A stretch of 64,000 bases of DNA from positions 62,001 to 126,000 of the forward strand of contig NZ_JAMJFL010000020.1 in assembly GCF_023544665.1 (NCBI RefSeq), read 5' to 3'. Position 1 is the stretch's first letter. Each line of letters begins with the position of its first letter. Below the pieces are notes generated by a model. It was not told the DNA's origin. It saw only the letters and a list, made by a program, of their open reading frames with translations, and did no database searches. The position numbers were made by a program, and so were the translations under genes. Positions 30,959 to 40,088 of the stretch are shown here, in pieces. This DNA comes from Streptomyces sp. YS415. GTDB lineage: Bacteria > Actinomycetota > Actinomycetes > Streptomycetales > Streptomycetaceae.

Positions 30959-31720
30959 GTGAGCTACTCCGTGGGACAGGTCGCGGGCTTCGCCGCAGTG
31001 ACGGTGCGCACACTGCACCACTACGACGACATCGGCCTGCTCGTGCCCAGCGAGCGCAGCCATGCGGGGCACCGGCGCTACAGCGACGGCGACCTCGACC
31101 GCCTGCAGCAGATCCTGTTCTACCGGGAGCTCGGGTTTCCGCTCGACGAGGTCGCCGCCCTGCTCGACGATCCGGACACCGACCCGCGCGCGCATCTGCG
31201 CCGCCAGCACGACCTGCTGACCGCCCGGATCGAGCAGCTGCAGAAGATGGCGACGGCCGTGGAACAGGCCATGGAGGCACGCACGATGGGCATCAACCTC
31301 ACCCCCGAAGAACGCTTCGAGGTCTTCGGCGACCACGACCCCGAGCAGTACGCCGAGGAGGCGGAGGCGCGCTGGGGCAGCACGGACGCCTACGCCGAGT
31401 CGCAGCGCCGCGCGGCGAACTACACCAAGGACGACTGGAAGCGGATGCAGGACGAGGGGGCCGAATGGGGCGAGCGCTACAAGGCCCTGATGACCTCCGG
31501 CGAGCCGCCGACCGGCGAGGCGGCCATGGAGCTGGCGGAGGAGCACCGCCGGTACCTCGGCAGGTGGTTCTACGAGTGCCCGTACGAGATGCACCAGTGC
31601 CTGGGGGACATGTACGTCGCCGACGAACGCTTCACGGCGTTCTACGACGCCATGCACCCGGGCATGGCGGCCCACCTGCGGGACGCCATCGTGGCCAACG
31701 CCGCCCGCCGCACCGCGTGA
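30959..31720 (+). CDS. tipA: Thiopeptide-inducible MerR regulator TipAL (with internal TipAS)
   Basis: TipAL has 253 aa, the canonical length. The MerR helix-turn-helix domain is at 1-75 (SYSVGQVAGFAAVTVRTLHH), the dimerising coiled coil at about 80-109, and the TipAS drug-binding domain at 110-253. Cys207 and Cys214 (YECPYEMHQC) are conserved; Cys214 is the residue to which thiostrepton attaches covalently in S. lividans. An in-frame ATG at 31286 (residue 110) would give the 144-aa TipAS, which sequesters drug. GTG 30959 has AAGGGAG upstream. The promoter at 30898-30928 makes the gene autoactivated by thiopeptides. The C-terminal half differs more from the S. lividans sequence than the N-terminal half. 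Confidence 0.96.
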   Translation: MSYSVGQVAGFAAVTVRTLHHYDDIGLLVPSERSHAGHRRYSDGDLDRLQQILFYRELGFPLDEVAALLDDPDTDPRAHLRRQHDLLTARIEQLQKMATAVEQAMEARTMGINLTPEERFEVFGDHDPEQYAEEAEARWGSTDAYAESQRRAANYTKDDWKRMQDEGAEWGERYKALMTSGEPPTGEAAMELAEEHRRYLGRWFYECPYEMHQCLGDMYVADERFTAFYDAMHPGMAAHLRDAIVANAARRTA

Positions 31721-31740
31721 TCCCCGGTCCGGGAGTGCCG

Positions 31741-32106
31741 CTACTCCCGGACCAGGACCACGGCCGTGCCGTACGCACACACCTCGGTGCCCACGTCCGA
31801 GGCGTCGGTCACATCGAAGCGGAAGGCCAGCACGCCGTTGGCGCCACGCGCGCGTGCCTGCTCCACCAGCCGTTCCATGGCCTGGTTGCGGGTCTGCACG
31901 AGCGTCTTGGTGAGCCCCTTGAGCTCACCGCCGACCATCGACTTCAGCCCCGCGCCGATCTGGCTGCCCAGGTGGCGGGAGCGCACCGTCAGCCCGAAGA
32001 CCTCCCCGATGACCTCCTGGACCCGGTGACCGGGTACGTCGTTCGTGGTGACCACCAGGACATCGGACTGAGGGCCCTGTCCGCCGCCGTACTCTTCGAT
32101 TCCCAT
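31741..32106 (-). CDS. YbjQ/UPF0145-family protein
   Basis: The 121-aa product matches the YbjQ fold (DVLVVTTNDVPGHRVQEVIG, then RSRHLGSQIGAGLKSMVGGE, and ARGANGVLAFRFD). Members form pentamers and are annotated as putative heavy-metal-binding proteins, but the function is not established. ATG 32106 begins the conserved segment; another ATG 12 nt upstream is possible. It converges with tipA at 20 nt. Confidence 0.85.
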   Translation of the reverse strand: MGIEEYGGGQGPQSDVLVVTTNDVPGHRVQEVIGEVFGLTVRSRHLGSQIGAGLKSMVGGELKGLTKTLVQTRNQAMERLVEQARARGANGVLAFRFDVTDASDVGTEVCAYGTAVVLVRE

Positions 32107-32253
32107 GGTGGACAGCATTCCCCGGGCCGCCGCGAACGGCATCCCGTGCGCGCACATGGAACCAGCGCCTCCAGCGGTGCGTTGGAAGGGGTACCGCGTT
32201 GGTACTTTTGAGCACCAGCCCCCGCCCGCCCCACCCCGCAGGAGCCACAACCC

Positions 32254-33108
32254 GTGACCACGCTTGCGCTCGGCCCCGAGTGGCTCAGCCCGGAATACCT
32301 CATCGAGGCCTTCGCGCTGCCCGGCATCCTTCTGATCGTCTTCGCCGAGTCCGGCCTCTTCGCGTTCCTGCCCGGTGACTCGCTGCTGTTCACGGCGGGT
32401 CTCTTCGTGGCCGAGGGGACGTACATCACCCAGCCCCTGTGGCTGGTCTGCACCCTGATCGTGCTGGCCGCCGTCATCGGCGACCAGGTCGGCTACATGA
32501 TCGGCAAGTTCTTCGGCCCGAAGCTCTTCAACCGCCCCAACTCCAAGCTCTTCAAACAGGAGAACCTGGAGAAGGCGCACGAGTTCATGGAGAAGTACGG
32601 TCCGAAGGCGATCGTGCTGGCCCGCTTCGTGCCGATCGTGCGGACCTTCGCGCCCATCGTGGCCGGCGCCGGCCGGATGAAGTACCGCACCTTCCTGACG
32701 TACAACGTCATCGGCGGCATCGCCTGGGGCACCGGAGTCACCGTGGCCGGGTACTGGCTCGGCCAGATCGACTTCATCGCGAAGAACGTCGAGGCGATCC
32801 TCATCCTGATCGTCTTCCTCTCGGTCGTCCCGATCATCGTCGAGTACCTGCGCGAGCGCTCCAAGAAGAAGCGGGCGGCGGCCCAGGCCCCGGCCCGAGC
32901 GGCCCAGCCCCCGCACCAGCAGCACCCGCAGATGATGGACGACGCGACGACCCAGCTGCGCCGCATCGACCCGACCGACCAGCCCCCGCAGCAGCAGTAC
33001 TACGGCCAGCAGCAGCCCTACGCCCAGCAGTACCCGCAGGGCTACGGCAACCAGCAGCAGTACGGCGGCCACCAGAACGACCAGTACCCGCCCAACCAGG
33101 GCTACTAG
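32254..33108 (+). CDS. DedA-family membrane protein with Gln/Tyr-rich tail
   Basis: The 284-aa protein contains the DedA (VTT) domain at about residues 20-200: FAESGLFAFLPGDSLLFTAG near the start, then GDQVGYMIGKFFG, and the family motif RFVPIVRTFAPIVAGAGRM. DedA proteins act as phospholipid (undecaprenyl-phosphate or PE) flippases and maintain envelope potential. Here the last 60 residues form a low-complexity Gln, Tyr, Pro and Gly tail on the cytoplasmic side. GTG 32254 has AGGAG 10 nt upstream. A hairpin terminator follows and extends into the converging gene. Confidence 0.92.
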   Translation: MTTLALGPEWLSPEYLIEAFALPGILLIVFAESGLFAFLPGDSLLFTAGLFVAEGTYITQPLWLVCTLIVLAAVIGDQVGYMIGKFFGPKLFNRPNSKLFKQENLEKAHEFMEKYGPKAIVLARFVPIVRTFAPIVAGAGRMKYRTFLTYNVIGGIAWGTGVTVAGYWLGQIDFIAKNVEAILILIVFLSVVPIIVEYLRERSKKKRAAAQAPARAAQPPHQQHPQMMDDATTQLRRIDPTDQPPQQQYYGQQQPYAQQYPQGYGNQQQYGGHQNDQYPPNQGY

Positions 33109-33122
33109 AACCGCCGGTGAGG

Positions 33123-33164
33123 GAAGCGGACCCGCGAGGAGCTCAGAACCCCCGGGTCCGCTTC
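33123..33164 (+). terminator. Terminator of the DedA gene
   Basis: GAAGCGGACCCG (33123-33134) pairs perfectly with 33153-33164 around an 18-nt loop. The right arm lies within the last codons of the converging ThrE-like gene, so it may act for both directions. Confidence 0.65.
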
Positions 33165-34810
33165 GCCGCCTTGCGCCCCTCGCCGGCCCCGGCCGGGAGC
33201 CGCAGGAACAACCGCGAGATCTCCGACCCCAGGTTGACCCCGATCGCGATGGCCATGGCCAGGGAGGCCGCCGTCGCCAGCGACACCAGCCCCTTGTCGA
33301 CCTCGTTCTGCGCGATGGACAGCAGCCCGAAGTACGTCGACGAGCCCGGCAGCAGCGGCCCGATCGCCGCGGTGGTGTACGGCAGCGCCGAAGCGAACCG
33401 GAACCGCGACAGCAACTGCCCGAACAGCCCCACCAGCCCAGCCGCCACGGCCGTGGAGGCGACCGGTGACAGGCCACCGGTGTAGTGCAGCGCCCCGTAC
33501 ACCGACCAGGCGACCCCGCCGTTCAGGGTCACCGCCAGCACGGTGGACCGTTCCTGCTGCAGCAGCACCGCGAACGTCAGCGACAGCAGCATCGAGGCGC
33601 CGATCTGCCACAGCGGCCGCTCGGAGATGTTCAGGGCCGCGTCAGGGTTCAGCTTGGCGCCCAGGTTCACGCCGAAGTACAGGATCACCAGCACCCCGGC
33701 GACGATCCCGACGAAGAAGTACATGACCTCCAGCAGACGCGCGGCGGCGGTGATGTAGAACCCGGTCAGACCGTCCTGCACCCCCGCCACCAGCGCCCGC
33801 CCGGGCAGCAGGGCGAACAGCCCACCGGTGATCACCGCGGACGCCTTCGCGTCCACGTGCGCGAGGTTCAGCGCGATGCCTATCGCGGCCGGCGGCATCG
33901 CGGCCACCATGAACTGGTAGAACTCCGGCAGCCCTCGCCCCGCGCACAGCCACGCCAGCCGGTCGCCGAGCATCGCGCCCACCGCGGCGGCGACGAACAC
34001 GATCAGATCGCCACCGACCAGCACCGATGCGGCACCGGCCAGCAGTCCGCTCGCCGAGGTCAGCACCCAGGTCGGGTACGGGTGCCGGTTGCGGCGGATC
34101 TCCGCGAGCCGCCGGTAGGAGTCCTCCAGGGAGACATGGCTCTCCGGATCGCTGAGGTCGTCCACCAGCCGGAACACGGCCGCGAGCCGCGTGTAGTCGG
34201 TCCCGCGCCGCCGCACGGTCCGCGAGGCCGTCACCGGGTCGTCCACCAGCGACGGCTGGTAGGAGATCGACAGCAGCGTGAAGGTGACGTTCGGCTCGCA
34301 GCGGTCCAGGCCGTAGGACCGGCAGACCGCGAACATCGCCGCCTCGACGTCCTCCGCGCCCTCCCCGCCCGCCAGCAGCAGCTCGCCGATGCGCAGGGTC
34401 AGGTCGAGCACGCGCGGGACGGCCGGACCCTCGTCCTCGGTCTTCGCGATCCGCTCCGGCGCGGGCCGCTCGGTCACCGGCATGCGCAGCATCGTGCGCA
34501 TCCGGTCCTGCCAGGGCACGTTCTTGGTCAGGCTGACCGCGGGCACCCCGGCCGCCGACGTGAAGGCGGGCGGCGCGTCCTTGGCGTGGTAGGTCCGCGG
34601 CGTACTGAACGCCGACTTCTCGGACTCGGCCCCCGGAGCCGGGCGCGTGTCCAGCCCGCGCGGCAGGGCGAACTCGGAGGTGGTCTCCGGCTCACCGCCG
34701 GACCTGGGTACGGCGAGCCCCTGGGGAATGGCGAACTCGGATGTGATCTCGGGGTCGAACGTGCCGGTCGCCTCGTCCGACGGCGGCTTGCGGTCCTCCG
34801 CGTCCGTCAC
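33143..34810 (-). CDS. Threonine/serine exporter (ThrE) family membrane protein
   Basis: The 555-aa product joins the two ThrE modules: PF06738-type (about 135-380) and PF12821-type (about 400-540), with around ten hydrophobic helices. In Corynebacterium ThrE exports threonine and serine. The cytoplasmic N-terminus of about 130 residues is disordered and contains two copies of a TSEFA[IL]PxGL motif (near residues 23 and 44). GTG 34810 has GGGAG 10 nt upstream. It is next to, and in the same direction as, ppa. Confidence 0.9.
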   Translation of the reverse strand: MTDAEDRKPPSDEATGTFDPEITSEFAIPQGLAVPRSGGEPETTSEFALPRGLDTRPAPGAESEKSAFSTPRTYHAKDAPPAFTSAAGVPAVSLTKNVPWQDRMRTMLRMPVTERPAPERIAKTEDEGPAVPRVLDLTLRIGELLLAGGEGAEDVEAAMFAVCRSYGLDRCEPNVTFTLLSISYQPSLVDDPVTASRTVRRRGTDYTRLAAVFRLVDDLSDPESHVSLEDSYRRLAEIRRNRHPYPTWVLTSASGLLAGAASVLVGGDLIVFVAAAVGAMLGDRLAWLCAGRGLPEFYQFMVAAMPPAAIGIALNLAHVDAKASAVITGGLFALLPGRALVAGVQDGLTGFYITAAARLLEVMYFFVGIVAGVLVILYFGVNLGAKLNPDAALNISERPLWQIGASMLLSLTFAVLLQQERSTVLAVTLNGGVAWSVYGALHYTGGLSPVASTAVAAGLVGLFGQLLSRFRFASALPYTTAAIGPLLPGSSTYFGLLSIAQNEVDKGLVSLATAASLAMAIAIGVNLGSEISRLFLRLPAGAGEGRKAAKRTRGF

Positions 34811-34874
34811 TTGCGCAGCGCTCCCTGTACGACGCCTTCAGGCCAGGCTTCAGTATGCGCACACCCATGCCAAA

Positions 34875-34899
34875 GGGCCGCACGCGTCGCGTGCGGCCC
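34875..34899 (-). terminator. ppa terminator
   Basis: A 10-bp stem (34875-34884 with 34890-34899) and 5-nt loop lie 18 nt behind the ppa stop. Read on the minus strand the stem is followed by TTT, giving an intrinsic terminator. Confidence 0.75.
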
Positions 34900-34916
34900 G
34901 TCGGTGACCTGGGGAC

Positions 34917-35408
34917 TCAGTGGCCGCCCTGGTCCTTGAAGCGCTTGTAGGACCGCTCGATCTCGGCCTCGGCCTCGGTACGGCCGACCCAGTCGGCGCC
35001 CTCGACGGACTTGCCGGGCTCCAGGTCCTTGTAGACCTCGAAGAAGTGCTGGATCTCCAGGCGGTCGAACTCCGACACGTGGTGGATGTCGCGCAGGTGC
35101 TCCACGCGCGGGTCGTGCGCCGGGACGCACAGCAGCTTGTCGTCGCCGCCGGCCTCGTCCGTCATCCGGAACATGCCGATCGCGCGGCACTGGATGAGGC
35201 AGCCCGGGAAGGTCGGCTCGTCCAGGATGACCAGGGCGTCCAGCGGGTCGCCGTCCTCGCCGAGGGTGTTCTCGACGAAGCCGTAGTCGGCCGGGTAGCT
35301 GGTCGAGGTGAAGAGGCGACGGTCCAGGCGGATCCGACCGGTCTCGTGGTCCACCTCGTACTTGTTCCGCGAACCCTTCGGAATCTCGATCGTGACGTCG
35401 AACTCCAC
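34917..35408 (-). CDS. ppa: Inorganic pyrophosphatase (family I)
   Basis: This soluble enzyme hydrolyses pyrophosphate and drives biosynthetic reactions. The 163-aa length and motifs are standard: EIPKGSRNKYEVDH, the signature DGDPLDALV with metal-binding aspartates, and RAIGMFRMTDEAGGDDKLL, then YKDLEPGKSVEGADW. GTG 35408 is preferred because GGAGGAG lies about 8 nt upstream and the family starts at EFDVTIEIP; a frame open 24 nt further upstream adds residues not found in the family. It is divergent from the carboxypeptidase gene. Confidence 0.96.
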   Translation of the reverse strand: MEFDVTIEIPKGSRNKYEVDHETGRIRLDRRLFTSTSYPADYGFVENTLGEDGDPLDALVILDEPTFPGCLIQCRAIGMFRMTDEAGGDDKLLCVPAHDPRVEHLRDIHHVSEFDRLEIQHFFEVYKDLEPGKSVEGADWVGRTEAEAEIERSYKRFKDQGGH

Positions 35409-35493
35409 CGGTGGCTCCTCCATGATCAACACATAGTTCTGGTGGTTAAGTGTCCCTCACGCAGGTGTGTGATCGCGAAAGGGGCTGGTGGTC

Positions 35494-37056
35494 GTGCCAG
35501 AGCTGAGACCTTGGCGGGCCGCGGGACCGCGGGTGACGCGGTTCGCGGACGCCGTACGACCGCGTCTCGCACGGGCCGTCACAGCCGGCCGACCGCGTGT
35601 CGCACGGCTCGGCCGAGCCGCCTCGGCGCAGGTCGTCAGCGTGAAGACCTGGCAGTACACCGCCGGCGCCGCCACCGTCGGCCTCGCGCTCGCCGTGGGT
35701 GCGGTGACCACCGCCGGTCCCTGGGACTCCTCGGGTCAGCGTACGGCCGAGCGGGACCGGGCAGCCGCCCAGGGACACACGGGTGGCGCAGATCACGGTC
35801 GTGATCCCGCTGCGGCGCCGCACGCCGCCCCCAGCGCCGCATCCGTCCTCAGCGGCCTCGGCGGCTCGGCCGGCGGGCTGAAGCTTCCCCCGGGCCCGAA
35901 GGCCCTGGCCGGCGTCCTGGACCCGCTCCTGGACACCTCCGCGCTCGGCGAGCGCCGCTCCGCCGCCGTCGTGGACGTGACCACCGGCAAGCGCCTGTAC
36001 GACGCCGGCTCCGGCACCGCGCTCACCCCCGCCTCCACCACGAAGATCGCCACCGCCGCCGCGGCCCTGTCCGCCCTCGGCCCCGACCACCGCCTCACCA
36101 CCCGCACCGCCCTGGAGGCCGACACCGGCGAGCTCGTCCTGGTCGGCGGCGGCGACCCCACCCTCACCGCCCACGAGGACGCCGAGGGCTGGGCGAGCCT
36201 GCGCGCCCTCGCCGCGGACACCGCCGCCGCCCTGAAGAAGGACGGCGTGCGCGAGGTGACCCTGTCGTACGACACCACCCTCTACGCGGGCGACGCGGTC
36301 CACCCGATCGGGGTCAACGACAACCTCGCCCAGGTCAGCGCCCTGATGGCCGACGAGGCCCGCACCGACGACTCCACCGGCGGTCCCGCGCCCCGCGCGG
36401 CGGACCCGGCGGCCGAGGCGTCCCGCACCTTCGCCGGCCTGCTCGAGGACCACGGCATCAAGACCACCTCCCCGGGCCCCTCCAAGGCGACCGGCCGCGC
36501 CCGGACCCTCGCCGAGGTCACCTCGCCGCCGCTCGCGGCCCTGGTCGAACGCATGCTCACCAACAGCGACAACGACATCGCCGAGGCTCTCGCCCGCCAG
36601 ACCGCCGTCGCCACCGGCGAACGCGCCGACTTCGACGGCGCCGGCCGCGCCATCCGCGCCGAGCTCAAGAGGCTCGAAGTCCCCGTGAAGGGCGCCGACT
36701 TCAAGGACGGCAGCGGCCTGGACCGCGACGACCGCCTCACGGCCGACACCCTCACCGCCCTGCTGGCCAAGGCGGGCGACCCGGCCCACCCCGAACTGCG
36801 CCCGATCCTCACCGGCCTGCCCGTGGCGGGCTTCACCGGCACCCTGAGCAGCCGCTACACGGACGGCGCGGCAGGCGTCGTACGGGCGAAAACCGGCACC
36901 CTGACCGGGGTGAACGCCCTCGCCGGAACGGTCGTCGACCAGGACGGGCACCTGCTGGCCTTCGCCTTCCTGGCCACGGACACCACCGATCCGCAAGCGG
37001 CACAGTCGGCCCTGGACGCGGCGGCCACGGCCCTGGCGGCGTGCGGCTGCGGCTGA
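35494..37056 (+). CDS. dacB: D-alanyl-D-alanine carboxypeptidase/endopeptidase (peptidase S13, DacB type)
   Basis: The product has a long basic cytoplasmic N-terminus, one membrane helix (about residues 50-70) and an extracellular PBP4-like domain. The penicillin-binding motifs are complete: SxxK at Ser181-Lys184 (STTK), SxN at 358-360 (SDN) and KTG at 466-468. It trims peptidoglycan stem peptides and can cleave cross-links. GTG 35494 lies 9 nt after AAAGGGG; a GTG six bases upstream is too close to that site. It is divergent from ppa with about 85 nt between the starts. Confidence 0.92.
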   Translation: MPELRPWRAAGPRVTRFADAVRPRLARAVTAGRPRVARLGRAASAQVVSVKTWQYTAGAATVGLALAVGAVTTAGPWDSSGQRTAERDRAAAQGHTGGADHGRDPAAAPHAAPSAASVLSGLGGSAGGLKLPPGPKALAGVLDPLLDTSALGERRSAAVVDVTTGKRLYDAGSGTALTPASTTKIATAAAALSALGPDHRLTTRTALEADTGELVLVGGGDPTLTAHEDAEGWASLRALAADTAAALKKDGVREVTLSYDTTLYAGDAVHPIGVNDNLAQVSALMADEARTDDSTGGPAPRAADPAAEASRTFAGLLEDHGIKTTSPGPSKATGRARTLAEVTSPPLAALVERMLTNSDNDIAEALARQTAVATGERADFDGAGRAIRAELKRLEVPVKGADFKDGSGLDRDDRLTADTLTALLAKAGDPAHPELRPILTGLPVAGFTGTLSSRYTDGAAGVVRAKTGTLTGVNALAGTVVDQDGHLLAFAFLATDTTDPQAAQSALDAAATALAACGCG

Positions 37057-37111
37057 ACCGGACCCGAGCGTGCCGACCGCCGACGCCCTGCCCCCAACGG
37101 CAGGGCTCACG

Positions 37112-37117
37112 TACGGT
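37112..37117 (+). promoter_or_regulatory. -10 hexamer TACGGT implying leaderless mRNA for the DUF2342 gene
   Basis: TACGGT ends 6 nt before the ATG at 37124. No ribosome binding site is present in the TGACGC between them. Confidence 0.55.
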
Positions 37118-37123
37118 TGACGC

Positions 37124-38257
37124 ATGACGAGCATCGGTGGTGCCGCAACTCCTGGGATGGTCGACTGGAATCTCGCGGTGGCGACCGCGACCCGGCTCAT
37201 GCGGCCGGGCCCCGAGATCAGCCGCGAAGAGGCCCGAGCCGTCGTCGCGGAGCTGCGCCGGCACGCCAAGGCCTCGGAGGAACACGTCCGGGGCTTCACC
37301 CGGATGGGCACCGAGGAGACCCACGACACCCCCCTCCTCGTCGTCGACCGCCCCGGCTGGGTCCGGGCCAACGTCGCCGGCTTCCGGGAACTGCTCAAGC
37401 CGCTCCTCGACAAGATGCAGGAGCGCCGCGGCTCGGGCCCCGGCAACGCGGTCCTCGGCGCCGTCGGCGGCAAGGTCACCGGCGTGGAGCTCGGCATGCT
37501 GCTGTCGTTCCTCGCCTCCCGTGTCCTCGGCCAGTACGAGACCTTCGCGCCGCCCACCCGGGAGCTTCCCGCGGGCGCGAACGGCGGCGGGCGGCTGCTG
37601 CTCGTCGCGCCGAACATCGTCCACGTCGAGCGCGAACTCGGCGTCCAGCCCCACGACTTCCGCCTGTGGGTGACCCTGCACGAGGAGACCCACCGCACCC
37701 AGTTCACCGCCGTGCCCTGGCTGCGGGACCACCTGGAGGGCGAAATCCAGTCGTTCTTGGGGGAGACCGACGTCGACCCCATGACCGTCCTGGAGCGCGT
37801 CCGCGAGGCCGCCCAGTCCCTCGCCGGGGGCCGCCCCGAGGCCGAGGAGGACGACGGCGGACGCTCCTTCGTCGAGATCGTGCAGACCCCGGCCCAGCGC
37901 GAGATCCTCGGCCGCCTCACCGCCGTGATGTCCCTGCTGGAGGGGCACGCCGACTTCGTCATGGACGGTGTCGGCCCGGCCGTCGTGCCGTCCGTCGCGG
38001 AGATCCGCGAGAAGTTCCAGCAGCGCCGCGCCAAGGGCGCCTCCCGGCTGGACATGGCCCTGCGCAAGCTGCTCGGCCTGGACGCCAAACTCCGCCAGTA
38101 CCGCGACGGGGAACGCTTCGTGCGGGCCGTCGTCGACGAGGTCGGCATGGACGGCTTCAACCGCGTGTGGACCTCCCCCAACACCCTCCCGACCAAGGCG
38201 GAGATCGCCAAACCGGCGGACTGGGTCACGCGGGTGCACCGCAAGGCCGAGTCGTGA
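37124..38257 (+). CDS. DUF2342 zinc-metalloprotease-like protein (F420-biosynthesis-associated family)
   Basis: The 377-aa protein has an HExxH-type motif at His186-Glu187-His190 (LHEETHRTQF) and a second conserved motif EGHADFVMDG that probably gives the third metal ligand. The family is described as zinc-dependent metalloprotease or coenzyme F420 biosynthesis-associated protein from genomic context, with no proven activity. It precedes tilS, hpt and ftsH in actinobacteria, as here. No signal peptide is seen, so it acts in the cytoplasm. Confidence 0.85.
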   Translation: MTSIGGAATPGMVDWNLAVATATRLMRPGPEISREEARAVVAELRRHAKASEEHVRGFTRMGTEETHDTPLLVVDRPGWVRANVAGFRELLKPLLDKMQERRGSGPGNAVLGAVGGKVTGVELGMLLSFLASRVLGQYETFAPPTRELPAGANGGGRLLLVAPNIVHVERELGVQPHDFRLWVTLHEETHRTQFTAVPWLRDHLEGEIQSFLGETDVDPMTVLERVREAAQSLAGGRPEAEEDDGGRSFVEIVQTPAQREILGRLTAVMSLLEGHADFVMDGVGPAVVPSVAEIREKFQQRRAKGASRLDMALRKLLGLDAKLRQYRDGERFVRAVVDEVGMDGFNRVWTSPNTLPTKAEIAKPADWVTRVHRKAES

Positions 38258-38449
38258 ACCTCCGTGCGAGGTCGTGAGACGAATCCGGCCGACGGCAGGC
38301 GAACGCCCCTTCAATCACCCGTCCGAGGGACCGTGAGCCATGGGTAGGCGTGCAATGCTCGGGGAACCGCCCGGTTCTGTCACCATCTACACACTCTGAG
38401 TGACCGAACCTCGGGCTCACCCCCGAGAACTCCATGAAGGGAACCGGAC

Positions 38450-39475
38450 ATGGGTCCCCATCCTGCGGTCGCGGCGATACGCCTGGCGGTCCGCCGCGTC
38501 CTCCACGACATCCTCAACGACCGACCGACCCCCACCGATCACCCCCCGCACGAGCGCCCGCCGTCGCCGCTCGTGCTCGTGGCGTGCTCCGGCGGCGCCG
38601 ACTCCATGGCCCTCGCCTCCGCCCTCGCCTTCGAGGCCCCCAAGCTCGGCATCCGGGCGGGCGGCGTCACCGTCGACCACGGCCTCCAGCCCGGCTCCGA
38701 CCTGCGCGCCGAGGAAGTCGTGCTGCGCCTGCGCGAACTCGGCCTCGACCCGGTCGAGGCCACCTCCGTCACCGTCGGCCGCGAAGGCGGACCCGAGGCC
38801 GCCGCCCGCGACGCCCGCTACGCCGCCCTCGACGCCGCCGCCCAGCGCCACGGCGCCACCGCGATCCTGCTCGGCCACACCCGCGACGACCAGGCCGAAA
38901 CCGTCCTGCTCGGCCTCGCCCGCGGCTCCGGCATCCGCTCCCTGTCCGGAATGGCCGCGGTCTCGGGGGCCGGCGGCCGCTACCGGCGCCCCTTCCTGGA
39001 GATCGACCGGCAGACCGCCCGCCGGGCCTGCATGGTCCAGTCCCTGCCCGTCTGGGACGACCCCCACAACGCCGACCCCGCCTACACCCGCTCCCGCCTG
39101 CGCCACGAGGGACTGCCCGCCCTGGAGAAGGCCCTCGGCAAAGGCGTCGTGGAGGCGCTCGCCCGTACGGCCCAGCTCTCCCGAGACGACGCCGACGCCC
39201 TCGACGCCTGGGCCGGCCAGGCCGAGCGTTCCGTCCGGGATGCCGCGGGGCTGCTGGAGTGCGCCAAGCTCTACGCCCTCCCGCCCGCCGTGCGCCGCCG
39301 GATCCTGCGCCGCGCCGCCATCGAGGCGGGCGCCCCCGCCGGCTCGCTGTTCGCCCGGCACATCGAGGAAGTCGACCGCCTGATCACCGGATGGCGCGGC
39401 CAGGGGGTCATCAATCTCCCCGGCAAAGTCGTGGCCCAGCGCCAGGGTGGCAGACTGGTGATTCGGCAAGGCTGA
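38450..39475 (+). CDS. tilS: tRNA(Ile) lysidine synthase
   Basis: TilS converts C34 of the tRNA-Ile CAU anticodon to lysidine so that it reads AUA. The 341-aa protein is of the short class without the C-terminal TilS domain. It has the PP-loop SGGADS (47-52), GHTRDDQAETVLLGLARGSG, and the family RPFLEIDR motif. ATG 38450 has AAGGGAA 8 nt upstream. It lies 52 nt before hpt. Confidence 0.95.
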   Translation: MGPHPAVAAIRLAVRRVLHDILNDRPTPTDHPPHERPPSPLVLVACSGGADSMALASALAFEAPKLGIRAGGVTVDHGLQPGSDLRAEEVVLRLRELGLDPVEATSVTVGREGGPEAAARDARYAALDAAAQRHGATAILLGHTRDDQAETVLLGLARGSGIRSLSGMAAVSGAGGRYRRPFLEIDRQTARRACMVQSLPVWDDPHNADPAYTRSRLRHEGLPALEKALGKGVVEALARTAQLSRDDADALDAWAGQAERSVRDAAGLLECAKLYALPPAVRRRILRRAAIEAGAPAGSLFARHIEEVDRLITGWRGQGVINLPGKVVAQRQGGRLVIRQG

Positions 39476-39527
39476 ATCCTTGCTCCCCGCCAAGGGGGGC
39501 GGACGGCCGGTAGGACGACCGAAAGTG

Positions 39528-40088
39528 ATGCGGGTGGACGCGAACGACATGGGTGCCGACCTTCAGCAGGTACTCATCACCAAGGAAGAGATCGACGCGA
39601 AGCTCCTCGAGCTCGCCGCGAAGATCGACGCGGAGTACGCGGGCAAGGACCTGCTCATCGTCGGCGTCCTCAAGGGCGCGGTGATGGTGATGGCGGACCT
39701 CGCGCGGGCGCTGTCCACCCCCGTCACCATGGACTGGATGGCCGTGTCGTCCTACGGGGCGGGCACCCAGTCCTCCGGGGTGGTGCGGATCCTCAAGGAC
39801 CTCGACACCGACATCAAGGGCAAGCACGTCCTGATCGTCGAGGACATCATCGACTCCGGGCTGACCCTGTCCTGGCTGCTGTCCAACCTCGGCTCCCGCG
39901 AGCCGGAGTCGCTCAAGGTGTGCACCCTGCTGCGCAAGCCGGACGCCGCCAAGGTCGCCATCGACGTCGAATGGGTGGGCTTCGACATTCCCAACGAGTT
40001 CGTCGTCGGCTACGGCCTCGACTACGCCGAGAAGTACCGCAACCTCCCGTTCGTCGGTACGCTCGCGCCCCACGTCTACGGCGGCTGA
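39528..40088 (+). CDS. hpt: Hypoxanthine phosphoribosyltransferase
   Basis: Hpt salvages hypoxanthine (and guanine) with PRPP. The 186-aa protein contains the PRPP-binding motif VLIVEDIIDSGLT, the early GVLKGAVMVMADLAR segment and the purine-binding VEWVGFDIPNEFVVGYGLDY. ATG 39528 is used because the conserved N-terminus begins RVDANDMG there; the GTG just before it is an alternative. It sits in the conserved order tilS-hpt-ftsH. Confidence 0.95.
   Translation: MRVDANDMGADLQQVLITKEEIDAKLLELAAKIDAEYAGKDLLIVGVLKGAVMVMADLARALSTPVTMDWMAVSSYGAGTQSSGVVRILKDLDTDIKGKHVLIVEDIIDSGLTLSWLLSNLGSREPESLKVCTLLRKPDAAKVAIDVEWVGFDIPNEFVVGYGLDYAEKYRNLPFVGTLAPHVYGG

Noticed and set aside
35409..35432. Upstream ATG starts for ppa
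   Set aside because: The added residues are absent from the family, and the purine-rich GGAGGAG they would encode is the ribosome site for GTG 35408.
35446..38244. Long minus-strand frame opposite the carboxypeptidase and DUF2342 genes
   Set aside because: The plus-strand genes have intact catalytic motifs, and the minus frame has none and is compositionally a shadow.
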